50,930 nucleotides of DNA, taken from the NCBI GenBank assembly GCA_903893785.1, contig CAITNQ010000407.1, positions 1-50,930 of the forward strand, read 5' to 3'. The position numbers and the translations under genes are program-made. The DNA comes from an uncultured Gemmatimonadota bacterium. Its GTDB lineage: Bacteria; Latescibacterota; UBA2968; UBA8231. Each line of letters begins with the position of its first letter. Position 1 is the first letter of the stretch. Below the pieces are notes generated by a model. That model was given only the letters and a program-made list of their open reading frames with translations. It was not told where the DNA came from and did no database searches. This document shows, in pieces, positions 16,713 to 25,654 of this stretch.

Positions 16713-17354
16713 TTAGGGAACCAGGACCACCCGGCCCATGCCGGCACGCTCGCAGAAGGCCCGCGTGGCGGGTCCCCAGACCGGTACCTCCCAGGACTGG
16801 TCCGGGCGGCATCCCGAACGACACAACTGCACCTGCAGCACGTCGCCGGCGGTGTCGGCTTCGCGGGTCAGGTGCGGCACCGCCGCCCACGGCAGCGCCA
16901 CCTCGGCTTGCCAGTTGGCGCCCCCGCCCTCGCTGCGCACGGCCCACCGGATGCCGGCAGCATCCCAGGTGCGCGCCGCGCGCCAGTCCTCGTCGCGCTC
17001 GTCGGCAAAGTGCAGATCGAGCAACGCACCGCGTGGGTTGATCTCGAACTCGTAATACCCGGCGCCGGCGGCCAGGAAGAACTCGACGGCGCACTCTGTC
17101 CACAGGTCTTCGTCGCGTTGCCATCGGGTCACCGGTACCAGAGAGGGCGCCGAGTGGAAGGCGACGTACAGATGCTCATGGTCCCACATCATCGCCGCCC
17201 GCAGCGCACGCTCGGGAGGCATGGCATCGTCGCTCCCGAGCGGATGGAAGTCGTCCAGCCAGGCGGCCGCCGACCAGGGCGGCCGGGTCAGATCCGCAGT
17301 GGGGACCAACGGCGAAGTGACACGGGCGCAGGCGTACGTCGGCACGGGCCGCAT
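16713..17354 (-). CDS. CBM9-type carbohydrate-binding domain protein (no signal peptide)
   Basis: A 213-residue protein resembling family 9 carbohydrate-binding/DOMON-like beta-sandwich domains. Seen: HEHLYVAFHS followed by DEDLWTECAVEFFL, then YYEFEINPRGALLDL and WQAEVALPWAAV. These are the conserved Glu, Asn and Trp positions of the fold. The start is ATG at 17354 with GGAGGT eight bases upstream. No signal peptide is visible, so it may be intracellular or non-classically exported, unlike the paralogue at 21704-22474. The gene diverges from the GH2 gene 253 bases away. Confidence 0.8.
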   Translation of the reverse strand: MRPVPTYACARVTSPLVPTADLTRPPWSAAAWLDDFHPLGSDDAMPPERALRAAMMWDHEHLYVAFHSAPSLVPVTRWQRDEDLWTECAVEFFLAAGAGYYEFEINPRGALLDLHFADERDEDWRAARTWDAAGIRWAVRSEGGGANWQAEVALPWAAVPHLTREADTAGDVLQVQLCRSGCRPDQSWEVPVWGPATRAFCERAGMGRVVLVP

Positions 17355-17607
17355 GGGGCAGTACCTCCGGGTGGGCGGGGCGATCAACCGATCAGCGACA
17401 CACAGGGGGCAAGGTCGCCGGCCGTGGCCCCGGGCGCAAGCCTTGACCAGCGCCGGCCTTAGCGGGCGACCGATGAACGCGACCGGCCGCGGCTCCGAAG
17501 CGACGGCCACCCTTGCCGCGGCTCAGATCGTGGCCCCATACTCAGGCAGAGGCCGCGGACCGCGTCCCGGCCCTGGCAACACCGGCGGCTTGAGGAGGGC
17601 CAACACC

Positions 17608-20091
17608 ATGCTGCACCATCTTGACCTCAACGGCACGTGGAAAGTGCGGTGGGCCGACGGCCAGCGCGGCCGCGGCCAGTACGCGGAACGCGATGAGACC
17701 GACCCCGATCGGTACATTGATGCCGTGGTGCCGGGCGAGATCCACCTGGACGCATGGCGCGCAGGTTGGTTGGCCGATCCCTATGTGGGCACCAACTGCC
17801 TGGCCGCGCGCTGGGTCGAGGAATGCCTGTGGAGCTATCGTCGGGAGTTTGAGGCCCCGGCCGCGGCCTTGGCGGCAGAGCACGTCTGGCTCAACTTCGG
17901 CGGCCTTGACTTGGTGGCTACGGTGGTGCTCAACGGCCAGGAGGTGGGGCGCCACCGCAACGCGTTCTACCCGTGCCGTGTCGAGGTCAGCGGCCGGCTC
18001 CGCCCGGGCCGCAACATCCTGGCCGTGCACCTGGACAGCGGCCTGTTCGATGCGGCCGAGAAACCGGTCGAAGGGTACGGCGTATCGCCCGATGCGCGGC
18101 TGCACAAGCGGCATTGGCAGCGCAAACCGCAGTGCCAGTTCGGCTGGGACTGGAGCACACGCCTGGTCAACCTGGGCATTACCGGGCCCGTGTGCCTGGA
18201 ATGGACCGATGATCCGCTGCGTGCCGACCAGTTCGTGGTGCGGGCCGATCCGACCGCCGACCTGGCCTGCGGCACCGTGTGCGCCCGGTGGTTTGTCGAG
18301 GGGCTCACCGACGGCGACTGCGAAGCCGAATTGACCGTGGCTGTACCCGAAGCCGGGGTGCGGGTGGTCGTGCCGGTAACGGTCCGGCCGGGCCTGACTC
18401 CCTGCGAAGCCACCCTGAACGTTGACCAACCCGCCCTCTGGTGGCCCGCGGGCCAGGGAGCCCAGGCGCGCTACCGGGTGTCGGCCAGCCTGCAGTGTCA
18501 CGGCGCCGCGATCGCCACGCGGGAGACCCACGTGGGTTTTCGCCACGTGCGCATCAACCAGGACCCGCACCCCGCCGGTGGCCGCTACTTCAACCTGGAG
18601 ATCAACGGCCGCAAGGTCTTTGTCAAAGGCGGCAATCTGGTACCGGCCGACATGATCTTCGCCCGCCTTGACCGCGAGCGCTACGACACGCTGACGCACC
18701 GCGCCCTTGAAGCCAACTTCAACATGCTGCGCGTGTGGGGCGGCGGCCTGTATGAAGCCGACGCCTTCTACGACTTGTGCGATGAGCGCGGCCTGCTGGT
18801 CTGGCAGGAGTTCATCTTCGCCTGCGCCAAGTACCCCGCGACGGACTTGAGCTTCGTCGAGGAGGTGCAGCGCGAGGCGGTCTTCCACATTCGCCGCCTG
18901 GCCTCACACCCGAGCCTGGTGGTCTGGTGCGGCAACAACGAGATGGAGTGGGGTGCCTGGCAGTGGGGCTACGACCGCCAGACGCCAGTGCTGCCTGATT
19001 ACGCGCTGTTCCACCTGGTCCTCCCCCGGCTGCTGGCGCAGGAAGACCCGGGGCGGTATTACCAGCCCTCATCCCCCTGGTCGCCCGACGGGCAATTGCC
19101 CAACGCCGACGCGCTGGGTGACCAACATCCGTGGAGCATCGGCTTCGTCGACACCGATTTCCGCAAGTACCGCACCATGACCTGTCGTTTCCCGAACGAA
19201 GGCGGCATTCTGGGCCCCACGGCCCTGCCCACGGTGCTGGCCTGCCTGCCCGAGGGCCAGCGACGGGTGCAGTCCTTCGCGTGGCAGGTCCACGACAACG
19301 CTATCGACAGTTGGGCCGAACCGAGCCCTCCCGACCAGATGCTGCGCCAGTGGCTGGGCAAAGACATCCGCAACCTGGACCTCGAGGAATACACCTACTG
19401 GGCGGGCCTGGTGCAGGGCGAGGGGTTGCGCGAATACTGCGAAAACTTCCGGCGCCGGATGTTCGACACGGCCGCGGCCATCTTCTGGATGTACAACGAC
19501 ACCTGGCCGGCCACGCGCAGTTGGACCATCGTCGACTACTACCTGCGCCGCACGCCGGCCTTCTGGGCCGTGCGCCGGGCCATGCAGCCAGTGCATGTGG
19601 TGGTGGCCTTCGAGGACGACCAGATCAGCGTCTTTGGCGTCAATGATACCCCGGCGGTAGTGGAGGCCGCCCTGACCTGGGGCGTTTTCACCCTGGCCGG
19701 CTCCTACCCGCGGCGCCAGACGGTACCGGTCCGCTTGGCGCCGGGCGCCGCCACGCTGCTGGCCACTGCCCCTGGCGAGGTGTGGTGCGAACGGGAGGCC
19801 AGCATGGCCTTCGCCGTGCTGGAGCGGGATGGCGAGGTGGTGGCCCGCAACCGGCTTTTCGCGCCGCTGCTGCGCGAACTGCGCTGGCCCGCGGCGGCGG
19901 TAACGGTCAGCCTGGATAACGGCCGGGCCGTGTTCCGCAGCCCGGTCTTTGCCTGGGGTGTCTGCGTCGACCTGAACGGCGAACAGCCCCTGGCCGACAA
20001 CTTCTTCGACGTGTACCCGGGCCAGGAAACGAGCCTGCCTTGGGCCGGGCCGCAACCGCCGCAGATCCGCTTTGTCGGCAATCTCGTGTGA
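17608..20091 (+). CDS. Glycoside hydrolase family 2 protein, beta-mannosidase-like
   Basis: An 827-residue enzyme of GH2, most like beta-mannosidases, which remove terminal beta-mannose. Domains: an N-terminal sugar-binding sandwich (DAVVPGEIHLDAWRAG), an Ig-like domain (about 190-290), the TIM barrel (from RYFNLEINGRKVFVKGGN), and C-terminal sandwiches. The acid/base Glu is E445 in VVWCGNNEMEWG. The nucleophile is less standard: the usual SEFGFQS segment is replaced by RFPNEGGILGP, with E531 the likely equivalent. The start is ATG at 17608 with AGGAGG nine bases upstream. No signal peptide is seen, so it likely acts on imported oligosaccharides. The D-aminoacylase-like gene follows 77 bases later. 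Confidence 0.87.
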   Translation: MLHHLDLNGTWKVRWADGQRGRGQYAERDETDPDRYIDAVVPGEIHLDAWRAGWLADPYVGTNCLAARWVEECLWSYRREFEAPAAALAAEHVWLNFGGLDLVATVVLNGQEVGRHRNAFYPCRVEVSGRLRPGRNILAVHLDSGLFDAAEKPVEGYGVSPDARLHKRHWQRKPQCQFGWDWSTRLVNLGITGPVCLEWTDDPLRADQFVVRADPTADLACGTVCARWFVEGLTDGDCEAELTVAVPEAGVRVVVPVTVRPGLTPCEATLNVDQPALWWPAGQGAQARYRVSASLQCHGAAIATRETHVGFRHVRINQDPHPAGGRYFNLEINGRKVFVKGGNLVPADMIFARLDRERYDTLTHRALEANFNMLRVWGGGLYEADAFYDLCDERGLLVWQEFIFACAKYPATDLSFVEEVQREAVFHIRRLASHPSLVVWCGNNEMEWGAWQWGYDRQTPVLPDYALFHLVLPRLLAQEDPGRYYQPSSPWSPDGQLPNADALGDQHPWSIGFVDTDFRKYRTMTCRFPNEGGILGPTALPTVLACLPEGQRRVQSFAWQVHDNAIDSWAEPSPPDQMLRQWLGKDIRNLDLEEYTYWAGLVQGEGLREYCENFRRRMFDTAAAIFWMYNDTWPATRSWTIVDYYLRRTPAFWAVRRAMQPVHVVVAFEDDQISVFGVNDTPAVVEAALTWGVFTLAGSYPRRQTVPVRLAPGAATLLATAPGEVWCEREASMAFAVLERDGEVVARNRLFAPLLRELRWPAAAVTVSLDNGRAVFRSPVFAWGVCVDLNGEQPLADNFFDVYPGQETSLPWAGPQPPQIRFVGNLV

Positions 20092-20168
20092 ACGTCGTCA
20101 CCGCCGCAGGTTGACGCCGCGGTTACGGATGGGGGCCAGCCTCCATCTTCCTTGAAGCGAGGCAAACC

Positions 20169-21668
20169 ATGCTGGATCTGGTGATCGCCGGTGGCACCCT
20201 CGTCGATGGCACGGGCGCGCCGGCCCAGGACCTGGACCTGGGCGTTCAGGGCGACTGCATCGCAGTCCTGGGCGACCTGTCAGCTACGCCAGCGCACCGT
20301 CGAGTCGACGCCCGGGGACTGATCGTGGCCCCGGGATTCATCGACATCCACACCCACCACAACGACGAAATGGACGGTGGCATCGAGCACATTCCGGCCG
20401 CCGACAACTACCTGCGCCAGGGCGTGACGACCTGCGTCGCCGGCAACTGCGGGGGCGCCGCCTTCCCCATCGGCCCGCACCTGGACCGCGTCGATCGGCT
20501 GGAGATCCGCAGCAACTACGCGGTCCTGGTCGGCTGTAACACGGCCCGCCACGCCGTGCTCACCGAGGAACGGCCCGCCACGGGGGCCGAACTGGAGCGC
20601 ATGGTGGCCCTGGTTCGCGAGGGTTTTGAGGAGGGCGCCCTCGGCTTGTCATCGGGAGTGGCGTACTCGCCCTTTCTTACGACGACCGAGCTGATTGCCA
20701 TGGCCGGGGTGGCAGCTGGGTATGGCTCGTTCTACGCCAGCCATATCCGCAGCGAGGGGGATGGCCTGCTCGAGGCCATCATCGAACTGATCGACGTCGT
20801 GCGGCACAGCGGCGCCGGCGGCGAGATCTCCCACATCAAGTGCTACGGACGCGACCACTGGGGCAAGGCGGAACAGGCGCTAGCGCTGGTCGAGGCAGCC
20901 CGGGCCGAGGGTCTGGACGTCACGGCTGACCAATACCCCTACACTGGCTGTTTCACTGGCCTGGCAGGCACCCTTTTCGGTCAGGAGACCACGCTCCGGG
21001 CGTACCGTCAGGGGGGCATGGACCGCCTGCTGGCTGCGCCCCTGCGGGCCGAAGCCGAGGCCCGGTTCGCCGCGCGCTATGAGCTGCTGGACCAGGGCGA
21101 GGGAATCATCTTGGCGCCGCTGGAACCCCATCCCGAGTTCCAGGGGAAAACCCTGGCCGAGTACCTGCGCGAGCAGGGCGGCGACCCCTTTGCCGCCACC
21201 GTGGGCCTGTGCGGCCAGGGCCACATCTCGGCGATCTACCTGGCGATGTGCGAAGACGATGTGGTGACGTACATGCGCAGCCCCCACGTCATGGTCGGTT
21301 CCGACGGCCACCTGCGCGTGTTCGGCAAGAGTTTCTCCCACCCACGCAACTTCGGCACCTTCCCGCGTGTGCTGGCGCGCTACGTCCGCGATCAGGGCGT
21401 GCTCACCGTCGAGCAGGCGGTGCACAAGATGACCGCCATGCCGGCGCGTCGGTCCGGGCTGCGGCGTCGAGGGCGCCTGGCGCCCGGCTACATTGCCGAC
21501 ATCACCGTGTTCGACCCGCGCACGGTGCAGGACCACGCCACCTTCCGCGACGGCAATGCGTACGCTACGGGCATTGAGCTGGTGCTGCTGGCCGGCCAGA
21601 CAGCGTTGGCCCACGATCAACCCTCGCCGGCAGGACATGGACGCGTGCTCCGGCGCGGCGAGGGCTGA
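20169..21668 (+). CDS. N-acyl-D-amino-acid deacylase-like amidohydrolase
   Basis: A 499-residue member of the D-aminoacylase branch of the amidohydrolase superfamily (metal-dependent TIM barrel plus small beta domain). Seen: VDARGLIVAPGFIDIHTHHND with the HxH metal pair, GVTTCVAGNCG with the family's metal-ligand Cys, SHIRSEG and SHIKCYGRDHWG with the barrel His residues, and VGSDGHLRVF with the catalytic Asp. Known members hydrolyse N-acyl-D-amino acids; relatives include dihydroorotase-like and N-acetyl-amino-sugar-type enzymes, so the substrate is uncertain. It follows the GH2 gene with a GCGAGG ribosome site and is probably co-transcribed. Confidence 0.9.
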   Translation: MLDLVIAGGTLVDGTGAPAQDLDLGVQGDCIAVLGDLSATPAHRRVDARGLIVAPGFIDIHTHHNDEMDGGIEHIPAADNYLRQGVTTCVAGNCGGAAFPIGPHLDRVDRLEIRSNYAVLVGCNTARHAVLTEERPATGAELERMVALVREGFEEGALGLSSGVAYSPFLTTTELIAMAGVAAGYGSFYASHIRSEGDGLLEAIIELIDVVRHSGAGGEISHIKCYGRDHWGKAEQALALVEAARAEGLDVTADQYPYTGCFTGLAGTLFGQETTLRAYRQGGMDRLLAAPLRAEAEARFAARYELLDQGEGIILAPLEPHPEFQGKTLAEYLREQGGDPFAATVGLCGQGHISAIYLAMCEDDVVTYMRSPHVMVGSDGHLRVFGKSFSHPRNFGTFPRVLARYVRDQGVLTVEQAVHKMTAMPARRSGLRRRGRLAPGYIADITVFDPRTVQDHATFRDGNAYATGIELVLLAGQTALAHDQPSPAGHGRVLRRGEG

Positions 21669-21703
21669 AACCCGTCACCCCTGCCGGCGACGGGCAACGG
21701 GCG

Positions 21704-22474
21704 TCAGGGACGCACCTTGGCGGTCGAGAAATAGGCTTTACCGAAGTACGCCGAATGGTGGAACGACGCCTCGGGCGCGTGGCTGTCTGACCACATGCTG
21801 AACTGTCCTTCGTACCCCTTGGTACGGTTGAGGTTCAGCCGCCAAAGGTCACCGTCCCGCGGCGGGATCTGGCCGCCGAGGTGGCGGAAGTTGTCGAGCG
21901 GGATGGCCACCTCCAGCACCCAACCCCGATCGCGGTCCGAGTGGTCGTTAAGGGTGCCGTCAAGGGTGGTGGCGATCTGGACGCCTTCGCTCTGCCACTC
22001 AAAACACGTCTTGTCGGTGCGCTTGATACCGGCGTCGTGCGCCAGGTAGTCGAGGAAGGTGCCGGCCGCGTTCATCTCGTAGCCGTAATAGGCATTGAGG
22101 TTATTGGCATTCGGCGTGGCAAAGATCTCCACCGCGTCTTCCTCCCACACAGGCCCGTCGTGCTGGGTCACCTTGGCGTCCAGGTACGGATCGACGCATT
22201 GGTACAGGACGTACAGGTTGTTGGCGTCCCATAGCATCCGCGCCACGGTGGACTGCGGTGCCGTCTTGGTGATGTCGTCCCACGGGAAGATGAAATCGAT
22301 GCCGGCGGCCGCCTGCCAGTCGGCCTCATCGGCCCTACCGTCGACCACGATAGGACCCGTGGCCTGGTGGATGGTGTACGAGGGCACGTCAGCGGGCGGC
22401 GCCTGAGCACGCTGTGCCAGGGCGCTGGCGACGCCCAGGACGACGATCGCAGCAGCAGACAGGATGACCTTCAT
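21704..22474 (-). CDS. Secreted CBM9-type carbohydrate-binding protein
   Basis: A 256-residue protein with a clear signal peptide (MKVILSAAAIVVLGVASALA). The rest is one CBM9/DOMON-like domain: IVVDGRADEADWQAA at the start, NNLYVLYQCVDPYLDA, VWEEDAVEIFATP with the conserved acidic pair, YYGYEMNAAGTFLDYL, and RGWVLEVAIPLDNF. No catalytic domain is attached, so it probably binds xylan, glucan or cell-surface sugars in the periplasm or outside the cell. The start is ATG at 22474 with AAGGAAG upstream. Convergent with the amidohydrolase gene and divergent from the esterase gene. Confidence 0.88.
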   Translation of the reverse strand: MKVILSAAAIVVLGVASALAQRAQAPPADVPSYTIHQATGPIVVDGRADEADWQAAAGIDFIFPWDDITKTAPQSTVARMLWDANNLYVLYQCVDPYLDAKVTQHDGPVWEEDAVEIFATPNANNLNAYYGYEMNAAGTFLDYLAHDAGIKRTDKTCFEWQSEGVQIATTLDGTLNDHSDRDRGWVLEVAIPLDNFRHLGGQIPPRDGDLWRLNLNRTKGYEGQFSMWSDSHAPEASFHHSAYFGKAYFSTAKVRP

Positions 22475-22964
22475 GGTGCTTCCTTTCGATGTGTGGCCAA
22501 GGGGCGGACGGGCGCGGCGTGGACCCGCCGTCGGCCTGGGCCCCGGGTCGCGGGCCGCAGGACCCCATCGGCGCGCCTGCCCATGGGTCAGGGGGCCGCG
22601 GCGAGCACAGCCAGCCACGGCGAACCTGATCCGGCTGCCCGCCAATCTGTCGGCCTGTGGGTGCCCACGTCAAGCGCGGCTTCCCAAACGCCGCCCGGGA
22701 CTCACGGCATGGTGGCGCCCCGCCAAGCCCAACCGACCGGCCCGCGACGGCTCCGGGCTCCGGGAAGTGGGCCAACGGGGCGGCTTGACCGGACAGGACT
22801 CTGGCCCCGTGCTTTGGGCATGGATCCGGCCGGGGGCGCGCCCCGGCGAGCAGGAGCGGTTGCCGACCGGAAGCGATCGGCCACACGCCGTGTTGGCAGC
22901 CGCCGGCGGGCCGGCCACCGCGTCTGCAAGCCGGATTACGTTGGCACGCGGCTGGGGCACACCC
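22475..22964. other. Divergent intergenic region (CBM9 gene / esterase gene)
   Basis: The 490 bases between the two divergent genes must hold both promoters. I cannot point to a convincing -35/-10 pair or operator. Open frames here are Arg/Pro-rich and not coding-like. Confidence 0.45.
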
Positions 22965-24545
22965 ATGAACGCTACTGTTTCCATCAACTGGATGATCGCG
23001 ATGGCCATCTCCACCCTGGCCGGCGTCGCGCCGGCAGCGGCGGCTGCAGCGCCGGCGGGGGCCACGCTGCGGTTGCCGGCCGTTTTCGGCGACCACATGG
23101 TCCTGCAGTCCGGGCAGCCGGTTCCCATCTGGGGCTGGGCCCCACCCCATGCGCCGGTGCGGGTGCGCTTTGCCGACCAGTGCCAGACGACCGTGGCCAA
23201 CGCCGTTGGTCGGTGGCGAGTGGAACTGGCGCCCCTGGCGCCCAGTGCCGCCGCGTCGGCCCTCGTCATTGAGGGCGCGGCCGATCAGCACCTGAGGTTG
23301 CAGGATGTCCTGGTTGGCGAGGTTTGGCTCTGTTCGGGCCAGTCCAACATGGCCCTGCCCGTGCCTGAGACAGAAGGTGGCGCGCAGGCGGCAGCGGATG
23401 CGCGCGCACCGCTGATCCGACTGCTGCGCGTACCCGAGCGCGTGGCCATGGAGCCCCAGACGGATACCGAGGCGGCGTGGACTCCGGCCACGCCCGCGTC
23501 ACTGGCGTCGTTCTCGGCGGTCGGGTACTACTTCGCCCAGGAACTCCAACGCCGGTCGGACACGCCAGTGGGCGTGGTCCAGGCCGCCTATGGGGGCGCC
23601 GTGTGCGAAGCCTTTCTTAGTCCACAGACTCTGCAGCAGCCGTGCTGGGCGCCGTTGCGAAGCACCTGGGACCGCTTCGTGGCCGAGTACCCGCCCACCG
23701 AGCAGGGCCGCGCTCAAGTGGCCGAAACCCGCCGACAGCAGCTGCTGGCGGCCGGCAAGGTGCCCCCTCCCTGGCCGCTTGACCCCAAGCCGCCCGACCA
23801 CTTCGACCGGCCCGGGGTGCTCTACAACGGCATGATCGCGCCGTTGGCGCCCATGGCGATGGCGGGAGTGCTCTGGTACCAGGGCGAGGCCAATGGCTGG
23901 CGGGGCCACCAGTACAGCCAGCTGCTGCCCGCCCTGATCGCCGACTGGCGAGCCCAGTGGGGTCGCGCCGACCTCCCCTTCTTGTTCGTCCAGCTGCCGG
24001 GTTTTGCGGCTGACTGGCTGGAGCCGGATATCTGGCCCGAGTTGCGGGAGGCGCAGCTGCTGACCTGGCAGCGGGTAGCGCGAACGGCCATGGTGGAATC
24101 CATCGATGTCGGCGATGCGCAGGACCTGCACCCCCGCCGCAAGCGCGAGATCGGGCAACGGCTGGCCCTGGCTGCCCTGGCCACTGCGTACGGCCGAGCA
24201 GTGGAGTTCTCCGGTCCCGTGTTCCGCCGCTTGCGGATGGACGGACCTTGTCTGCGCCTGACCTTCGATCATGCCGCCGGCGGGTTGGTCTGCCCCGACG
24301 GTGAGATCGCGGGGTTTCAGGTGGCAGGGGCGGACCGTCAGTTCCGGCCGGCGTCGGCGCGCCTCGAGGCCGACACCCTGGTGGTCTGGTCAACCGACGT
24401 GCCCGTTCCGGTGGCCGCGCGGTACGGCTGGACCAACGCGCCTGTGGCCAGCCTGTTCAACGGCGCCGGGCTCCCGGCCTCGCCGTTCCGGACCGACGCC
24501 TGGCCCGGGATCACCGACGACCGCGTCGATCCCGAACCCTTCTGA
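22965..24545 (+). CDS. Sialate O-acetylesterase-like SGNH hydrolase, exported
   Basis: A 526-residue protein. After an N-terminal signal-like segment (WMIAMAISTLAGVAPAAAA) comes a beta domain (LPAVFGDHMVLQSGQPVPIW) typical of the sialate O-acetylesterase (SASA) family. The SGNH core is clear: EVWLCSGQSNM with S127 as nucleophile, VLWYQGEANG with the Asn/Gly oxyanion element, and VGDAQDLHPRRK with the catalytic D387/H389. The family removes O-acetyl groups from sialic acids or plant and animal polysaccharides. The start is ATG at 22965 with a GGGG ribosome site. A PIG-L deacetylase gene follows 89 bases later, which suggests a joint deacetylation task. Confidence 0.9.
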   Translation: MNATVSINWMIAMAISTLAGVAPAAAAAAPAGATLRLPAVFGDHMVLQSGQPVPIWGWAPPHAPVRVRFADQCQTTVANAVGRWRVELAPLAPSAAASALVIEGAADQHLRLQDVLVGEVWLCSGQSNMALPVPETEGGAQAAADARAPLIRLLRVPERVAMEPQTDTEAAWTPATPASLASFSAVGYYFAQELQRRSDTPVGVVQAAYGGAVCEAFLSPQTLQQPCWAPLRSTWDRFVAEYPPTEQGRAQVAETRRQQLLAAGKVPPPWPLDPKPPDHFDRPGVLYNGMIAPLAPMAMAGVLWYQGEANGWRGHQYSQLLPALIADWRAQWGRADLPFLFVQLPGFAADWLEPDIWPELREAQLLTWQRVARTAMVESIDVGDAQDLHPRRKREIGQRLALAALATAYGRAVEFSGPVFRRLRMDGPCLRLTFDHAAGGLVCPDGEIAGFQVAGADRQFRPASARLEADTLVVWSTDVPVPVAARYGWTNAPVASLFNGAGLPASPFRTDAWPGITDDRVDPEPF

Positions 24546-24634
24546 AGCGCCCCGCTGCCTCCGCACCGGCAACGCGTTGGCGCGTCGGGGGCAGGCCGCT
24601 GTTGACCACCAACCTTCGGACCCGGAGGCAACCC

Positions 24635-25558
24635 ATGCCTGAGCCACTGCGGCTCGTATCGATCGGCGCTCACCCGGCCGATGTGTTCGACCAGAGCGGC
24701 GGGACGCTGGCGCACCACACGGCCCGCGGCGACTACGTCGCCTGCGTCGCGCTGACGCACGGGGCTCGCATCCACGACGCGGTGATCAGCGACGGCATGT
24801 ACCACCGGGCCGAGATCCCGGCCGCGCCGGAACTGCAGCAACTGCTGGCCGACCGCTCGGATGTGAAAGCACAGGAAGTCGTGGCAGCCTGCCGGATCCT
24901 CGGCATCGAAGACGTGTTCTTCCTGGGCGAGGACGATGGCATCCTGCTGGTGGAGCGCGATGTCATCCGGCGGCTGGCGGCCCTGCTGCGCCAATTGCGG
25001 CCCGACGTGGTCCTGACCCATTTCCCTTTTGAGGGCGATGGCCAGGTGTGCTCCCACGCGGTGGCCGGCCAGATCGTCCTGCACGCGCTGCAATATGCCG
25101 GCAGCGTCGATCCGGGCGACCGGAACCCGCCCCATCGCACCGCCCAGGTGTTCTTCTTCGGTCAGGGCGCCGCGGCGGTGCGGACCGGGCTATGGGATGC
25201 CCGCGGGGGCTACACCAATGACATCTTCATCGACATCACGGACGTCATCGACCGCAAGTTCGCGGCCATGGAGTGCCTGGCCAGCCAAGGGTACGCCGGC
25301 GCCTACAACCGCAAACGCACGGAAACGGGCGACGGCGCGTTCTCGGGCCATGCGGTGGCGTACGGCGAGGGGTTCATCCGCATGCAGGCCGAGGTGCATT
25401 ACCACCTGCCGCTCAGTGCCTATGCCCGGCAGCGCTCACGCGAATCCGACCACGAAATCATGCGGCGTTACTCGTGGCGTCTGCCCATGCCGGTCACCGA
25501 TGACCTGGCCACGCGGCCGCAGCCGGTACGCGATGCTGAGTCGCCCACGGGCGACTGA
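24635..25558 (+). CDS. PIG-L family deacetylase
   Basis: A 307-residue zinc-dependent N-deacetylase of the PIG-L/LmbE family, which acts on N-acetylglucosaminyl compounds such as glycolipids, thiol precursors or free amino sugars. Seen: VSIGAHPADVFDQSGGTLA with H13 and D16 of the metal site (the usual HPDD is HPAD here), the conserved RLAALLRQLRPDVVLTH stretch, and the third ligand His in VCSHAVAG. ATG at 24635 has GGAGG six bases upstream. It is the last gene of a probable two-gene unit with the acetylesterase. Confidence 0.9.
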   Translation: MPEPLRLVSIGAHPADVFDQSGGTLAHHTARGDYVACVALTHGARIHDAVISDGMYHRAEIPAAPELQQLLADRSDVKAQEVVAACRILGIEDVFFLGEDDGILLVERDVIRRLAALLRQLRPDVVLTHFPFEGDGQVCSHAVAGQIVLHALQYAGSVDPGDRNPPHRTAQVFFFGQGAAAVRTGLWDARGGYTNDIFIDITDVIDRKFAAMECLASQGYAGAYNRKRTETGDGAFSGHAVAYGEGFIRMQAEVHYHLPLSAYARQRSRESDHEIMRRYSWRLPMPVTDDLATRPQPVRDAESPTGD

Positions 25559-25616
25559 GCCGGGCCGGGGCGGGATCGGACCGGTTACTGCCACGGCATG
25601 CCGCAGCCCGCGCCCG

Positions 25617-25636
25617 CGTCCGCGCCGGCGCGGACG
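25617..25636. terminator. 20-bp perfect palindrome in a convergent gap
   Basis: The half CGTCCGCGCC is followed by its exact reverse complement. It lies between the stops of the PIG-L gene and the oppositely oriented 817-residue gene. A strong hairpin would form in either transcript, without a T run. A shared bidirectional terminator is the simplest reading. Confidence 0.45.
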
Positions 25637-25654
25637 GTCCCCCGAACGGCAGGG

